Positions 36,662 to 48,905 of a stretch of DNA of 64,000 bases are shown one piece after another; the first letter of the stretch is position 1, and every line of letters begins with the position of its first letter. Both the position numbers and the translations under genes were made by a program. Below the pieces are notes generated by a model. That model searched no databases and had not been told where the DNA came from. It was given only the letters and a program-made list of their open reading frames with translations. Origin of the DNA: Coprinopsis marcescibilis (taxonomy: Eukaryota; Basidiomycota; Agaricomycetes; Agaricales; Psathyrellaceae). Location: assembly GCA_004369085.1 (NCBI GenBank), contig ML210150.1:124001-188000 (forward strand), in the 5' to 3' direction.

Positions 36662-39140
36662 ATGCCTCCCACCGGCGTTGTCGACGCCTTTAAGAGTTCG
36701 TCGTCATCGTTCCCTACAGTGTCCAGCGCATACTGACATCCAGCAGACCTCATCCGCCACGGCAAACACCATAACCACGTCCAGCCGAAGCATAACGATG
36801 AGGTACAACCATCTCATCGCTCGTAAATCCAATATAGCCGACAGAGGTACTCACGTGCTCTCTCATCAGCACCAGGTGCAAGCAGCAGTACACAGCCGTG
36901 ACCCTGTCCCTGCCCAAGCTCACGACAAACAGCATGACCACCGTCACCGAAGCACAGCTCCACAGTCAAAGGCTCAAGTAGCCCCCAACAGAGAGGCTGC
37001 TGAAATGATTGTCAACCAGGAACGCGCTGAAAGGTCCAAGATGCCGTCCTACACAGGACTAGAGAACTACAAGATCATACACAAAATGGGCGAGTAAGTC
37101 TTCGGATCCCGGATACATGTTCAATCTCCTGCTCACCATGATCCGTTAGTGGAGCTTTCTCTAACGTATACAAGGCGATTGAACTTACAACGAATAATAA
37201 AGTCGCTGGTAAGCTCTGTGTGTATTTCATATCAGATACATACTGATCCTCTTCCTGCATCAGTCAAGGTTGTTCGCAAATATGAATTGAACGCCTCGCA
37301 GGTTAGTGCTCTCATTTCTGATTGCGCTCTTCCGCCCTTCCTTTTCCCATGTAACTAATATCAATCCACCTTCCTTCCTTCCTCTCCTTTGTACACGCCC
37401 CCCTCCTCGTTCTGATGGACTACTTGGTTCCACGCGGTGTTTTCAACTGGTTAGGCTGGCGAGAAACATCTCAATCCACAGTTCAAGAAAAAACCGCGTG
37501 TGACAGAGGTGCCTTTTCATTTCTGTCTTTTGCTAGTCTTTCCATCGAGTTCTGACGAGGTGTCTTGCAGCGGACCAACGTCCTCAAAGGTATGAAACAC
37601 CATACACAATCCATTCCCGGCACTCACGCTTTAGCAGAGGTCCAGATTATGCGAGGCACTCAGCATCCGTCGATAATCAAGCTATATTCGTTCTCGGAGT
37701 CGCAAGAGCACTATTTCTTGGTGCTTGAACGTGAGTATCGTTAATATCGTTAATATATTGCGAACAATCATCATGAGCTAACACATTTGTTAGTCATGGA
37801 AGGAGGGGAACTCTTTCATCAAATCGTCAAGTTGACCTACTTTAGCGAGAACCTTTCTCGACATGTAATACTTCAAGTGGCGCACGGTATTCGCCATCTC
37901 CACGAGGAGCGGGGTGTTGTTCATCGCGACATCAAACCCGAGAATCTGCTATTCGACCGAATAGAAATCATCCCTTCCAAGAACCCTATCAGGCGACCGT
38001 ATGACGAAGAAAAGGAGGACGAAGGAGAGTTCATACCCGGTGTTGGTGGTGGCGGCATAGGCCGAGTCAAGATAGCTGATTTTGGCCTCAGCAAAGTCGT
38101 CTGGAATGAACAGACGATGACCCCTTGTGGAACGGTTGGGTACACAGCACCAGAAATCGTCAAGGACGAAAGATACAGCAAGAGTGTCGACATGTGGGCC
38201 TTGGGGTGTGTTCTGTACACTCTCCTATGTGGTTTCCCTCCATTCTACGACGAAAGTATCAACGTACTCACGGAAAAGGTGGCCAGAGGATACTACACAT
38301 TCCTCAGTCCATGGTGGGATGACATAGATCCGAGCGGTACGCAGAACCATCCTGAATGGTACCTCACTACGATGACTGACCTGATGCGTAGCTAAGGATC
38401 TCATTAGCCATCTCCTCTGCGTTGACCCGGCGCAGAGGTATACCATTGATGAGTTCCTTGCTCATCCATGGTGCAATGCGGCTCCAGCACCTCCCCCACC
38501 CCCGACCCCCCTTGTTCTCAACGACAAATTCTCGATATCTACCGCCACAAGGCGTCCCGTTGATTCTCCGATGCTTTCTTCTCCCAGAGGGAATTGGGAA
38601 GGTAGAAGCCCTGGGCTTGCCACTCTCAAAGAGGCCTTCGACATCACTTATGCTGTCCATCGGATGGAAGAAGAAGGCGCACGGCAGCGAAAGATGGGGC
38701 GTGGTGCTGGAGCTCGGGGATTCCTCAGTGAACTCAACGAGGAGGACCAGGAGTCAGATGACGATGACGACGGCCATGAAGGGGTACGCGACGAGAGTGG
38801 TGCTCGACTTCAGGAGAGGCAACCACGAGGAAGGCAGGATCACCCTTCTGTCATGGATGGTCGTGCAGGCCCGCGAGACCTGGGAAACACACATCGGAAT
38901 CCCGGTCACAATCCCGCAGCACGAGCAACAGGTACCAACGCTCGCACTGGATTTGGGTCCGGTGCGCGAACTGGAAAAGGCAGACAGTTTGAACTCGACA
39001 TGGACAACGCTACATTACTGGGTCGTAGGCATAAACGAGCTGCAGGCATTGGCAGAACTGAGCATCCAGGGAGTCCTTTGAGAATGGAAGGCTTACGCGT
39101 TGACGACGGTTCTACCGATAACTCTCATTTAACCGGGTAG
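36662..39140 (+). CDS. CAMK-group Ser/Thr protein kinase, Rck2/Srk1 type
   Basis: About nine exons. The start MPPTGVVDAFK splices to NLIRHGKHHNHVQPKHNDE and on to VQAAVHSRDPVPAQ. The kinase domain begins YKIIHKMGDGAFSNVYKA (glycine loop) with catalytic lysine in VAVKVVRKYEL. Catalytic elements are VVHRDIKPENLLF, an insert of about 35 residues, then KIADFGLSKVVWNEQTMTPC and GTVGYTAPEIV. The insert between HRD and DFG is a hallmark of fungal Rck1/Rck2/Srk1, MAPK-activated kinases that restrain translation under osmotic or oxidative stress. The last intron, spliced at DDIDPSAKDL, restores the frame. The C-terminal about 190 residues are disordered with a DDDDDGHE acidic patch. A Hog1 docking site is typical of the family but was not located. 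Confidence 0.88.
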
Positions 39141-42100
39141 ACTTGTGCGGCAGTCACATCATGTCGACGTTTCTTGCTTTGTGGTTTCACCACACCCTTG
39201 GTTACACATTTTTCCAACTTACATATCCATTGCGTTCCGTGGTCGCAAGCTTCCATTCGTACTTCCTCACTCACTACAGTCGGCCGTGATCGTTGTATAA
39301 ACAAGAATGTCATGTAGATTATTCTTTGTACACTATGCTTTGCTTTCTATACTAACCTTATTACTCGTATCTTTGGGGCATGGACTGGCTGGCGATAATA
39401 TATCTCTCTTTCTTTATCTGGAAGCGGCGATGTCGGATGAAGTCTATTCGTCAGACCCATCGATGAGGACTGGCGTTTGAAGGGACCACGGAATCACCGG
39501 GTACTACTAATAATTTATGAGTATACAAACCGAGGGTAAGCAGGTGTTACCGCCGCCGACATCGCCTACCGAAATTAACGATCCGCATGGTGCATAGGGG
39601 AGCATGTTAGGTGGTACTCAGCGCCGTGCATGCAACCTCCCTCCGACGATAACGTAGATAGATTCGAGTCGGAAATGATCTGGGTGTTAGGCTAACGCTG
39701 GGAACAACACCATGTGGTCCACGCAACTAAAACCAACAGAGTAAGGCGTTCAGGACGTGGACAAGTTTAGTAAGACTAAAACCTGGTTGCGTATAGCGAA
39801 TTGACAGCATATATCCTTGCTTACTAGATATTCAAAGGATGCGATTATTTTAGTCTAGGGAGTCGCGACAAAGAGCGTTCTTTAAAATCTTCATAGGCAA
39901 GCGCCCGCCTGCGAAGCAGGCTACCTGTCAATCAATTGGCAATTGCATACGGACCTGAAGAAGCCTGGATCGCCCGGGACAGTCAAGGGTCTCGAATAAT
40001 CAAGAATGATCAAGAGAACGCCAGGGGACAGGACTCGCGAGTCGCGAGAAGCCTTCAGGAACAATTTAGTTGATCAACAAGGGGCAAGATGTTGATCGCG
40101 AGTTGAAATGAGGCGTTGGCGAGTCCATGCGCGGAGAGTCGCTGAGACCCGACTTGAAAGAGAGGTGTACTCGTCGTCACGTTCAGGGATAACGATGTGC
40201 GGGTGTATCAGACCAGATCGGGAAAATAAAGTCAAGGTCAAGGCCTCGTGGTCTGATTTTGTTGTGAGGTCAGGACAGTACTCGGGTATAGGCGGGTAGC
40301 AATTACTTACTACATAATCCCAAGCTGTGGTTTGCGTACATGTTGGGCACCGTCATGGGAATGCAAGCTCCCAGAGTTACATTACGTTCCGTTTGGTAGA
40401 ACAGTTGCGACCGTGGCTGACCGCGTGTAAACGAGTGAGTGGTAAACGAGGAAACAGGTTGTTCATCAGTCCAAAGTTGCAAGTCTAGCAGCAGCTGAGC
40501 AACGAAATATCGCCGACAAATGAGAGATCCACCGAAGGAGTTACAAAAAGGAAAGACTGCGAAGTGATGATCTGTACGCCTTGGGACAAATCGAAGGGTG
40601 AGTGAACTAATGAGGCCTCCACTGGCTTCCATTGATGTCGAAGGAGTGTTATGTTTCTTTTCGGAGCTATGGGCGGGAAGAATCACTCGAGTGGTCACAG
40701 ATTCTGAGAGAAATGCTTCGCAAATCTGTCATAAGGTGGAATTATTGTGGAGAAAAGGTTCAGATGTTGCCCATGATCTTCCCATTCTTCTTGTAAGGAC
40801 GTTGTCGAACAATCATCGAGCTTCGAGAAGGAAAGCGACAGCAAGATTGAGCTGGGGGATCTGAACGTTGGAAAAGTTAATCAAACCTCGACTAAACATC
40901 GCAAAGAAGTTTGTCCGCTCCGAAAATATTTCGTCCGCGAGGGATTTGCGAGGGATACGTTTTTGGTGAGGAAATGTTAGCAAACTGTTACCCAACGTAG
41001 TTCAACGTAAACCCTTGAATTAACCAGATGCACATGTCAGCGCAAGGGTGGCTCACAGCACATGCAAAACCTACTTTTGCAGGGATTGCGATACCGTTTA
41101 GGTTTCGGCATATTTGGAGACCATTTGGGACCCCAGATCCAAATCGAACGGTGTCTTTATCCATAGACTTGGGTTGTAAATGCAGCGCATGAAATCCGCA
41201 TGGGTCATGGAATGGAATAAGAGATCATAGGAAATCACCCGGACTGGTAAGCTCGATAAGAGTTGGTGAGGTTTTCGAGCCTTTGTGCCCATCGTGGAAT
41301 TGGCCACCTGACCGAGAGGTAATAAGAGCGCATGGAACTAAAGTTCCAGTAAGTCCAAAGCTGAGTAAGAGTGGGTCGTTGCCTTCCGGTATCGTGTGCA
41401 AACAATCCACAGCCTGTCTTGCATTACGATGACCCTTAGGCCGACCACGGAGGGGGACATGCCACCGGGTTCAATGGCGGGAGACGGGGGAGCACTAGAG
41501 GGAGGCAGCGGTGAACGGACCGCGGAAACGTCATGGAATGTCATCATCTGTGAAACGGGGTAGAAACCTCCATCGGATTGAACGGTTGTGGAAAAATACC
41601 GTGTCTGCGGTCTGGATAGCGTGAGTCCAACGCTGTCCAATGAGAACATGCGGGCCCAAGCGGGTGGAAGCTGCGCCTGGGAGGCCATCTAAGAAAGGGA
41701 GTCTAAAGGCTCACATGCACACCCAAGCATCCTCGCGCGACACTCATGTCGAAGTGTTCTGGAGTTTGGACGGACGGCAAAAATGCAGCACCTCTGTTTG
41801 ATGACAATATTACCGGTATAACATTACTCCTCTCGCTGTCGAGGGTAAGAGCACTGTAATCTGGTGAGTCATTTTTGGAATGCGGGATTCTGCGCTCGGA
41901 GATGGGAGGAGCCAATCTGGGGAGGCACATCTCAACATATATCATGGGATGCTTCTCAACCGAAGCGGACCGCAGGCAGATGTTCATTACCTAGGAAGGG
42001 TAAGTCAATCGTTATCCCATGGTAAAAATGTTAACAACATGCTCATTATGTTTTCCCGAAAACGACACGTCGGGTTGTCACCAGGTAGGTCAGAAAATGT

Positions 42101-44033
42101 TAGTCTCTGCTTGACTGTGCTGTTAGGATTGGACTCAGTCGCGTCAACACGCGAACTGCACTCGGCTCAACCTTCGGCAATCAGAATAAACAAGCCAAAC
42201 ATTAGTAAGCTGGTCCGTGCGCGGCCTGTCAGGTATATAAAGCGGTCGCTATTCGTTATGTTTCTGCATACTTACCTTGATGGCGTAGTCCCCTTCATGT
42301 ATCCGGGATTACGGGTTGTGGAAATCCTCCATAGCACGGCGACCTTGTCCTCAGAGGGTGTCTGCATCTTGTATGGCCTCAGGGTCATGCACCGTCTCAA
42401 TATTTTCCTGTCCTGTTTCGGCCACTCTGGCTGGGCGGGCCTCTTTTTTTTGGCCCCTGCGCCTTCCTAACCCTAACCCTAATTACTATACCATATATAG
42501 TAGATCTTCAGATGCAATCATATCTTGCCTTCGTTTACTTTCCGTTTTTCCGAGAATCTGCTTCTTTCCTTGTGCTATCCCTCGAGATCCAAAAGAACAT
42601 CAACCAAAAATCTGGCCAACAGACAATATCATCCAGACATATGTCTCAGTGTTGATGGTGATGGTTATGCTACTTGACTTGGGCAAACTCCAATACAATC
42701 TTACCTATCTCCGTCATCAACTTTCACATTCAGTGATATTGAATCTCGTCTGGTAACGAGTACTCGGGGGTGTGCATGAACGGGAGACTCAATTAGGTTG
42801 TAGATCATGAAAGTTTTCCAAGTTCACCGAGGTTAGATCATCTGAACTCGGGATACACATCAAGCTTTGGGGTACAAACGCATTCGCCTCCTAGCAAAGG
42901 TTAAACGTACATAGCACTACCAAATCCTGTATCCTTTTCAATAGTTTCCTTCCGGGTGGCGGTGTGGAGAAGAGCGGTAGAAGGACGAGAAGAATGGATA
43001 ATGAGGGACTGTGTGGAACGATCTGGAGACCCAGTCCTGGATTCTGACGATCAGAAGACCAATTAGAAGCCTTTCAATAACTAAGCATGGTACCGCAATT
43101 TCATTAAGGTTCACGGCCTTGTGAGCACCACACTTACAATCCACAGCGTTAGACGTGCGTGTTCCGATGTGGAGTCCAGGACAATCGAGGAACGGAGGCC
43201 TTGTGGACCCTGGGGTTGCGGATGATATTACATCCATGAGATCGGGCAGGGAGCCACAGTGAACGTCGAGAGGCTGAGGATGGGAATTACAAAATGCCAT
43301 TTCAGGAAAACTCCCATAAGGAGAGCATTCTTCCTGTGCAAAACCAACAGTTCGATCAGAAACAGGGAGCAAGAGATGGGGGAGATTGAACGGAATCGAG
43401 TTGGCGATGCCGAACAGAAATAGGGCTCGTGAGATCGTTGAGTGGGTCAGCCAATCCAACTACAACGGCGTTGAGGTATGGCTGTGGAGATAGATGCGAG
43501 AGGACGGAACTTGACAATGATATTCCTTCGCGCGCAAGTTTGATGGGGCGCTTCCAAACTGTGATCGTTCTTGGAATAATAAGGTTGTGCTATGTCATTG
43601 CACATGGTGCGCTCCGGAAACAAACGGTGAGACAGATTGAGCCATCAAATGTGCGGCTGCTCGTGGTTTCCCGAGGCCACTTGTTGGACATGAAGCGATA
43701 TAATTCAAACACAACTTTATGATTCCGCAGATTAGATAGCGACTGATGATCTCCGCAACGCAATAGGCCGGATGCTGAACACCTCCGTCAATATTAATAC
43801 TTATCAGCGCCGAGTTGAAACAACTAACCTGTTCATAGGAGGTGGGCCATGCGCCAATAGAACGCACGTTGGGTCTGTCATTGCCTAAAACAGGGACCTT
43901 GGTGTTCAATCTTCCGGTAGCAGCACACGTTGAGCACACCATCGTCGATAATGTCGATGTTTGGGTTATCGGACCAAATTAGATTCGCATGGGTATCATC
44001 CGTAGGGTTGGGTATTGTTGGTCTGAGAAATTA
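39141..44033. other. Gene-poor stretch of about 4.9 kb
   Basis: I cannot support a gene here. The minus strand has mid-length frames at 40303-40698, 41338-41688, 41703-41987 and 42938-43459 (90-175 residues) that look protein-like in places but match nothing I know and do not join convincingly. A plus-strand TATATAA at 42234-42240 has no clear downstream gene. No transposase, reverse transcriptase or long terminal repeat was recognised. A small hairpin GCCTGC-GAA-GCAGGC lies at 39907-39921. Confidence 0.55.
42466..42482. repeat. Short interstitial telomere-like repeat
   Basis: The sequence CCTAACCCTAACCCTAA is nearly three units of the CCCTAA/TTAGGG telomere repeat used by many basidiomycetes. 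It lies far from any gene, in the middle of the gene-poor stretch. Confidence 0.7.
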
Positions 44034-44674
44034 TTAAGCTACTGCGAGCGCTATGCAGACACAGATCAAGGAGTCCTGTCGAACCGATTAAACATGAGAA
44101 CGCATGTAATCAACAACATGGCGGCTGTACGTACGTTGGAGTACATTTCTTGTGCAACTATGTCACCGTCTTCCCAATGACAGGCGATATCCGCCCTGAC
44201 AATCAATCGAGGAGGAAGGAGATTATCAAAAGGAATCGAGACAAAAGGACACGGAGTAAAGGTTATGTCGTTCCAATCAGAAAAATGCGAGCCGTGAGGA
44301 GATGAAGAGAAGCTCACCTGCCGCCTTGGCCCAGGTTCTCGTGGATTTGAGTCAACACAATATATTTACTGGGGTAATCGAAAGCGGTCAAAGATTGCAG
44401 TGACTGGGACAAAGGAGCAGACTTACAAGCCCCGTGGCTGGATTTCTACCATACGCTCTTTGACCCGTTCTCCGATTTCTTTATTCCAAGCCTTGACCTT
44501 TTCCTTTTCCTTGATTCCAGGCCATGTTTTGCTCTGAAGGGTGGAAGAGACAAGTTTCCTGATATAAGCCTTCAGGAGATCTGCATCAAACTTTGGTCTG
44601 GGTGAAGCAGCACTCGAGCGCGGAGTCTGTGGCGAACGGAGGCCAGAGGATTCACCAATTGGCTTGTTGGCCAT
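44034..44674 (-). CDS. Tctex1-type dynein light chain
   Basis: Four exons (44427-44674, 44318-44368, 44135-44195, 44034-44075) sum to 134 codons, giving 133 residues. The N-terminus is serine- and proline-rich. The Tctex1 fold follows: KFDADLLKAYIRKLVSSTLQ, KEKVKAWNKEIGERVKERMV, then the beta-strands FKYIVLTQIHENLGQGGR, ADIACHWEDGDIVAQEMYSN and the terminal strand DSLICVCIALAVA. Tctex1/DYNLT light chains dimerise and bind dynein intermediate chain, helping load cargo for retrograde microtubule transport. The exon phases fit only this assignment: the junction TT-T gives phenylalanine before KYIV. It shares a 214 bp divergent promoter with PEX11. Confidence 0.88.
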
Positions 44675-44888
44675 CCAGGTACAGTCACAAGTCGAACGAT
44701 GAACTTGTCGCCCCTTGCAACAGGACGCGCTCGCTTTGCACTTGTTTACTCTCATCCTTAACACGTGCCACTCTGCGCGTCTATCCTCAGTAATACTCAA
44801 CTGCATTGCTGTAACATCTTTCGAGTCAAAACTATCTCGACAGATACCTGGGCGCTTGTCGTCGTCCCTCCACTTTTGAACAGCTACC

Positions 44889-46402
44889 ATGGCTTCTATT
44901 TCCTTCCCTGAACATCCCTCAGGTGGCATGAGCTCATCCCACCATGAAGACTCGTACTACTCACCCGCATACGATACCAGTGCATCATTCCAGATGAACC
45001 CTCTCTCCTCCCATCCGCCTAGGACACCGAAAACATCAATCATATCCAATAGCTCAACCTCATATCAGGCCCCCTCGTCCACTGGACGAGAAGAAAAGTC
45101 TGAGCAACACATCGACGTAGACGAGGATGATTTCGACGAAGAAGAGGAACGGATAAAGCTAGCAGAGAAAAGGGTGATGAAGGAGGACATTTGGAGAGAG
45201 ATGTTTCTCACCAGCAATGGGAGAGACAAGGCTTTTGTATGTTGAACCCGTTCCTTCAGAGAAACGCGAACGTTCTCATCCCTGTCCACAGAAACTAATT
45301 CAGTATTCAATACGCGTATACCTCCTATTCCACGCCTCCGTTGCCGGTAGTCGTGTTCTTCGTGCACCAAGAGGTCTTCAGTGGAACCTCAACCTCGTCA
45401 AGCGGCTGTCGTCAACAGCTTCAGGTCTCTCTTTCACTAGGCTAGCAACTCCGTGTTTCCACGGGATCCTATGCTAATATCGCTTGCTTCTCCAGGAAAA
45501 TGCTGCTTCTTTTCAACTGGCTCCAACCTCTAACTGTCATTCGTGCACAACAAAGTGTCCCTTTCTCGGCAGAATCCTCTGCAACCAAGAGTTCGAAGCC
45601 GACATCCTTCTTGCACACAGCACTTCACGCACCGCCACCGGTGCTCTTGGAATTCATGAACGCAGTAGCAGATGATGTTGCTACCCTTGCTCGACTGGGC
45701 TTCATTGGGAAGCGTCTGGGAGACTCGGCTGGCAAGTTCTCAGATTGGTGCTGGTTCATCTCAACATTAGTTGGCCTCGTCGAAAACGGAGTCGAACGAC
45801 AAATGATAACCAGTTTACAAGCCGAAGGTAAGATTCGTGATAGCCGGCATTCTACAGTGAACTTAATGGTTCCATTCTTCTCTCCCCTTTAGTTGAAGGC
45901 AGGATGTATAACGAATCGATGGCAAACGGTGCTTCGGCCAAGTCCAAACCTAAAGTGTCAAAGTTTGACGAAAAGGAGCTATCGAGGCTTCAGCGACAAG
46001 ACTATTGGCTCCAAGTGACCCGGGCGAAGCTTGCCATGGACTTGATCTTCGTTTGTAAGTCTTCTATATTGCCGCATGTTGTTTGTGCCTTGGTCTTCTG
46101 GGTAGTCGATTCTGTGCCTCGTGTCAGGACGTCACCATCCGGAGACCCCGAGTAGCTCTTGACCCCTGTCGAACGCGTTTCAACCCGACTCTGACGATGT
46201 TTGACCGCAGCATACGAAGTATTCAACCTCAAGCGGGGAGCAGCAACCATTCAAGCCGTCACCGGACTTTGCTCAGCTATCTTGAGGTGAGTAGTCCATT
46301 CGATAGGTGTCGAGCCTTATCTCACCCCCAAATAGTTCCGCGAAGCTTTATGACAAACACAAGAATTCATTGGTCAAGGCACTGATATCGTCATCGTCGT
46401 GA
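44889..46402 (+). CDS. PEX11: Peroxisomal membrane protein Pex11
   Basis: Multi-exon gene starting MASISFPEHPSGG. A serine-rich, acidic N-terminal extension (IDVDEDDFDEEEERIKLAEK) precedes the Pex11 domain. It contains KLIQYSIRVYLLFHAS, LVKRLSSTASGLSFTRKMLL, LFNWLQPLTVIRA, LVENGVERQMITSL and WLQVTRAKLAMDLIFV. The final exon, spliced after LCSAIL, gives SSAKLYDKHKNSLVKALI and ends in four serines. Pex11 binds the peroxisomal membrane and promotes elongation and division. A longer N-terminus than yeast Pex11 is common in filamentous fungi. It converges on the small mitochondrial protein, leaving 190 bp between the stops. Confidence 0.9.
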
Positions 46403-46592
46403 ATATATACCTTTGGATGCGGAACCAAATGCTTTTGCTTTGCCTTTGAAACCTATTTCCCGTATGGATTGGCCGTTTGGGGATGCAGAAAAATATATAC
46501 CTAGTTTTAGACATTGGCTCTGTGTTTTCCGCGTCATCTGAACCCAATTATAATGTGTTTGTGTACAGTACATTGGCAAGGATACATGCGGA

Positions 46593-46987
46593 TCACCAGA
46601 AACGCCAGGACGACGACCTAGGTGTCGTTGGCTCGGAAACTAATACAGGTGTTGACACCGTTGATGTGTGTTGCCTCTTTTCCTCGAGAGCAGCAATTTC
46701 GGATTCGAGAGACGCGACATGGCTGTCAGCATCTTGGAGATATCTCTCCTGCGACAGCTTCATCTGGGCCAGCTTCAAACCCTGGTAACCGCAGGTACTG
46801 AGTTTCACAAATTTAAGCTTGAGAAGGGACCAACCAGATATACGGCAGAGCCCAAGAGGAATATGGGCACCATGGCCGGAAATGTCTCCGAGTAGAGGGA
46901 GGCATGGTGGGATTTCGGCTGTGAAGCGGTCGAATTGAAGCGTCTTCCGAGTCGACCAGAGATCCTGCGTGCGGTCAGTAACAACAT
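46593..46987 (-). CDS. Small mitochondrial-looking single-pass membrane protein
   Basis: Two exons (46835-46987 and 46593-46781) sum to 114 codons, giving 113 residues. The N-terminus MLLLTARRISGRLGRRFN, with STASQ after it, is a typical mitochondrial presequence with a likely cleavage after RRF or RFN. A hydrophobic span, FPAMVPIFLLGSAVYLGLKL, could cross the inner membrane. It is followed by a coiled-coil-like helix (SHVASLESEIAALEEKRQ) and a short serine/threonine-rich tail ending SSWRFW. I cannot name the protein. The architecture (presequence, one span, intermembrane-space or matrix coiled coil) is like respiratory assembly or MICOS-type factors. The frame across the intron is exact, so the model is solid even though the function is unknown. 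Confidence 0.7.
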
Positions 46988-47528
46988 GATGTGGCTAAAG
47001 AGATACGTGTCAGCTGTACTTGTTGGGTGGAGTAAGTTCGGTGCTAGGATGCTCACCTGAAGGCCAGTGATTTTCCGTATTCGAAGTGTTGAGACGTGAA
47101 GCCCACCTGGAATGACCTGCTGGGCTGTGCATCGTGCGAACAATATGCCTGATGCGGACACCGTAACGAACGTGCCGCCATACGGGCAGCAGAAGCCGCC
47201 TGGACGTCGGAGAAAACTACAGCGAGGTACTTAGCTGTCCGACTATCGAGCAGGCTGCTCATCCCACGTTTGCATACTCTCTGCTGCCCAGAGCACGACG
47301 AAGGAACGAGGGAGAGGACTATCATCGACATATATATACGGTGGTTGGCGGGGTACCGCATACTTGGCGTGGGACTTGGCTCTGGTGCAACCGGGAACAT
47401 TGACATTTGGCAGGCCAGGCACAGACTCCAGGGTTTTCTCTGTTCGCTATCCTTTGGCCGTTGCGCGCTATCGTTCGCTCGCTCTCTCTCTCTTTCTTTC
47501 CTCCATCTTGCTGGTCCAGGCTGGAATC
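46988..47528. promoter_or_regulatory. Divergent promoter of the small mitochondrial protein and the Tvp38-like gene
   Basis: This is 541 bp with a TATA-like CATATATATACGG near 47329-47341. A long pyrimidine tract (CTCTCTCTCTCTTTC type) lies at about 47475-47515, just upstream of the plus-strand ATG. Confidence 0.45.
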
Positions 47529-48905
47529 ATGGCCCCAATTCACATTCGTCCTCTTGAAACTGATCTTATCTCGTTGGCCACACCTTCAGAGGAATACAAC
47601 GAGAAATATCAGTTCGAACCTCATACCAAGGCCACCCGTCAATCATCTCCACCACCAAGATCTAACCAAGCCCAGTCTTTCTCACAAATTTCTTCTTCGA
47701 AATTCGCTTCGCATCCGCAGCAGAACGCCCCAACCCGCTCATCTAATCGGCCTGCGTACATTGCACCGCCCCCTTTTGTATCCTTGGCCCACAATCATCG
47801 ACATTTGCATAATACACCATGTACTCGCCCCCCAAAGGGTCTCCGGATAGCCCGGGCGTTGAGGCCATGGATTCCCATGATTCTCTACGCCCTCACCAGC
47901 CTGGTTTTCGTAGTCGGAATCGCAATGTACAGGACAGAACTTTTTGAATGTGAGGATCAACGCGTTCTGTTTTTCTTGCGCTCATTTTCTTGCTCTAGTT
48001 CTTGACGAACTATCTCGTTGGTTGCGTGCCGACGAACAGTACGGCCATACCGTCCTTTTCTTTTTGATATTCCTTACTACAATCCGTAAGTCTGCATTGC
48101 ACCTGACAACGGAACGCTAACCGTAATGCGTGCCATTTCAGCACCGATTCCACTCTACTCGACTCTCATCATCTTGTCCGGCTACACATTCGGTGCATGG
48201 GTGGGCGCGATCATCTCCTACTTCGCCGCTCTTTTTGGCGCCCTGGTCGTATTTGTGGTCTCCCGCGCCCTGTTCCGAGAATCCATCGGAAATTGGCTCA
48301 ACTCTTACACTCGGATTAAACGAGTGGTCCGAGCCATCGAAAAACGTCCGAAGCTTCTCTTCCTCATTCGTCTTGCACCCTATCCCTACAATGTTCTCAA
48401 CTGCCTCTTGGCGGCTTCCCCCACACTCACGCTTCACACGTACACAGTGTGCACAGCATTGTCACTATTTAAAGTGATCATCCACACCAGCATTGGCGCC
48501 TCGATCCACTCCTTTAAGGATTTCCACGTTGACTCGAGCGAAGATGAAGGCAGCGCGGACTCGCTGGCTCATATGTCCACCTTGGGCGGAATCGTCCTTT
48601 GTGTCGCCATCCTTGTGTACCTCTCGATCGTCGCCCGACGCGCTGTTGATGAAGAGCTCGACGACGAGCCCCTTACAGCACAAGACGCCGAAGAAACAGA
48701 GTCGTTCCTTTCAGAAGATGTCGAGACCGGACTCTCGCCAACTTCCTCGAGGGACTCGCCGCGTCTATCGTTGCGCGCCACCCAGCCGATGACAGAAGTC
48801 CCTTTCAGCTCGAATCGGCTTATAGCGCCTCTATCATCATCTTATAGAGCTTCGTTTGATTTGAATGCGGAACCATCTCCTAGTGGCCAACGACAATGGT
48901 CGTGA
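47529..48905 (+). CDS. Tvp38/TMEM64 family (VTT domain) Golgi membrane protein
   Basis: Three exons. The N-terminal about 110 residues are disordered and cytoplasmic. Membrane segments begin with WIPMILYALTSLVFVVGIAM, then TVLFFLIFLTTI. The VTT core follows after an intron: STLIILSGYTFGAWVGAIIS, FGALVVFVVSRALFRESIGN, KRPKLLFLIRLAPYPYNVLN and ASPTLTLHTYTVC. A final helix, GGIVLCVAILVYLSIVARRA, precedes an acidic, serine-rich tail. The segment LIRLAPYPYNVLN is the characteristic VTT re-entrant motif. Yeast Tvp38 sits in Tlg2-containing Golgi compartments. VTT proteins such as TMEM41B and VMP1 scramble phospholipids in other lineages. Its exact activity here is inferred only from the family. Confidence 0.88.

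Noticed and set aside
38422..39081. 219-residue alternative frame in the kinase tail
   Set aside because: It is out of frame with the kinase; the true tail continues in the frame ending at 39140 after the intron at DDIDPSAKDL.
39907..39921. Hairpin GCCTGC-GAA-GCAGGC as a possible tRNA or RNA gene arm
   Set aside because: No acceptor, D or T arm lies around it and no B-box-like GGTTCGAATCC is near, so it is not a tRNA; it is a short inverted repeat.
42938..43459. 173-residue minus-strand frame
   Set aside because: Partly protein-like but without a recognised domain or a consistent splice partner; mentioned only as part of the gene-poor stretch.
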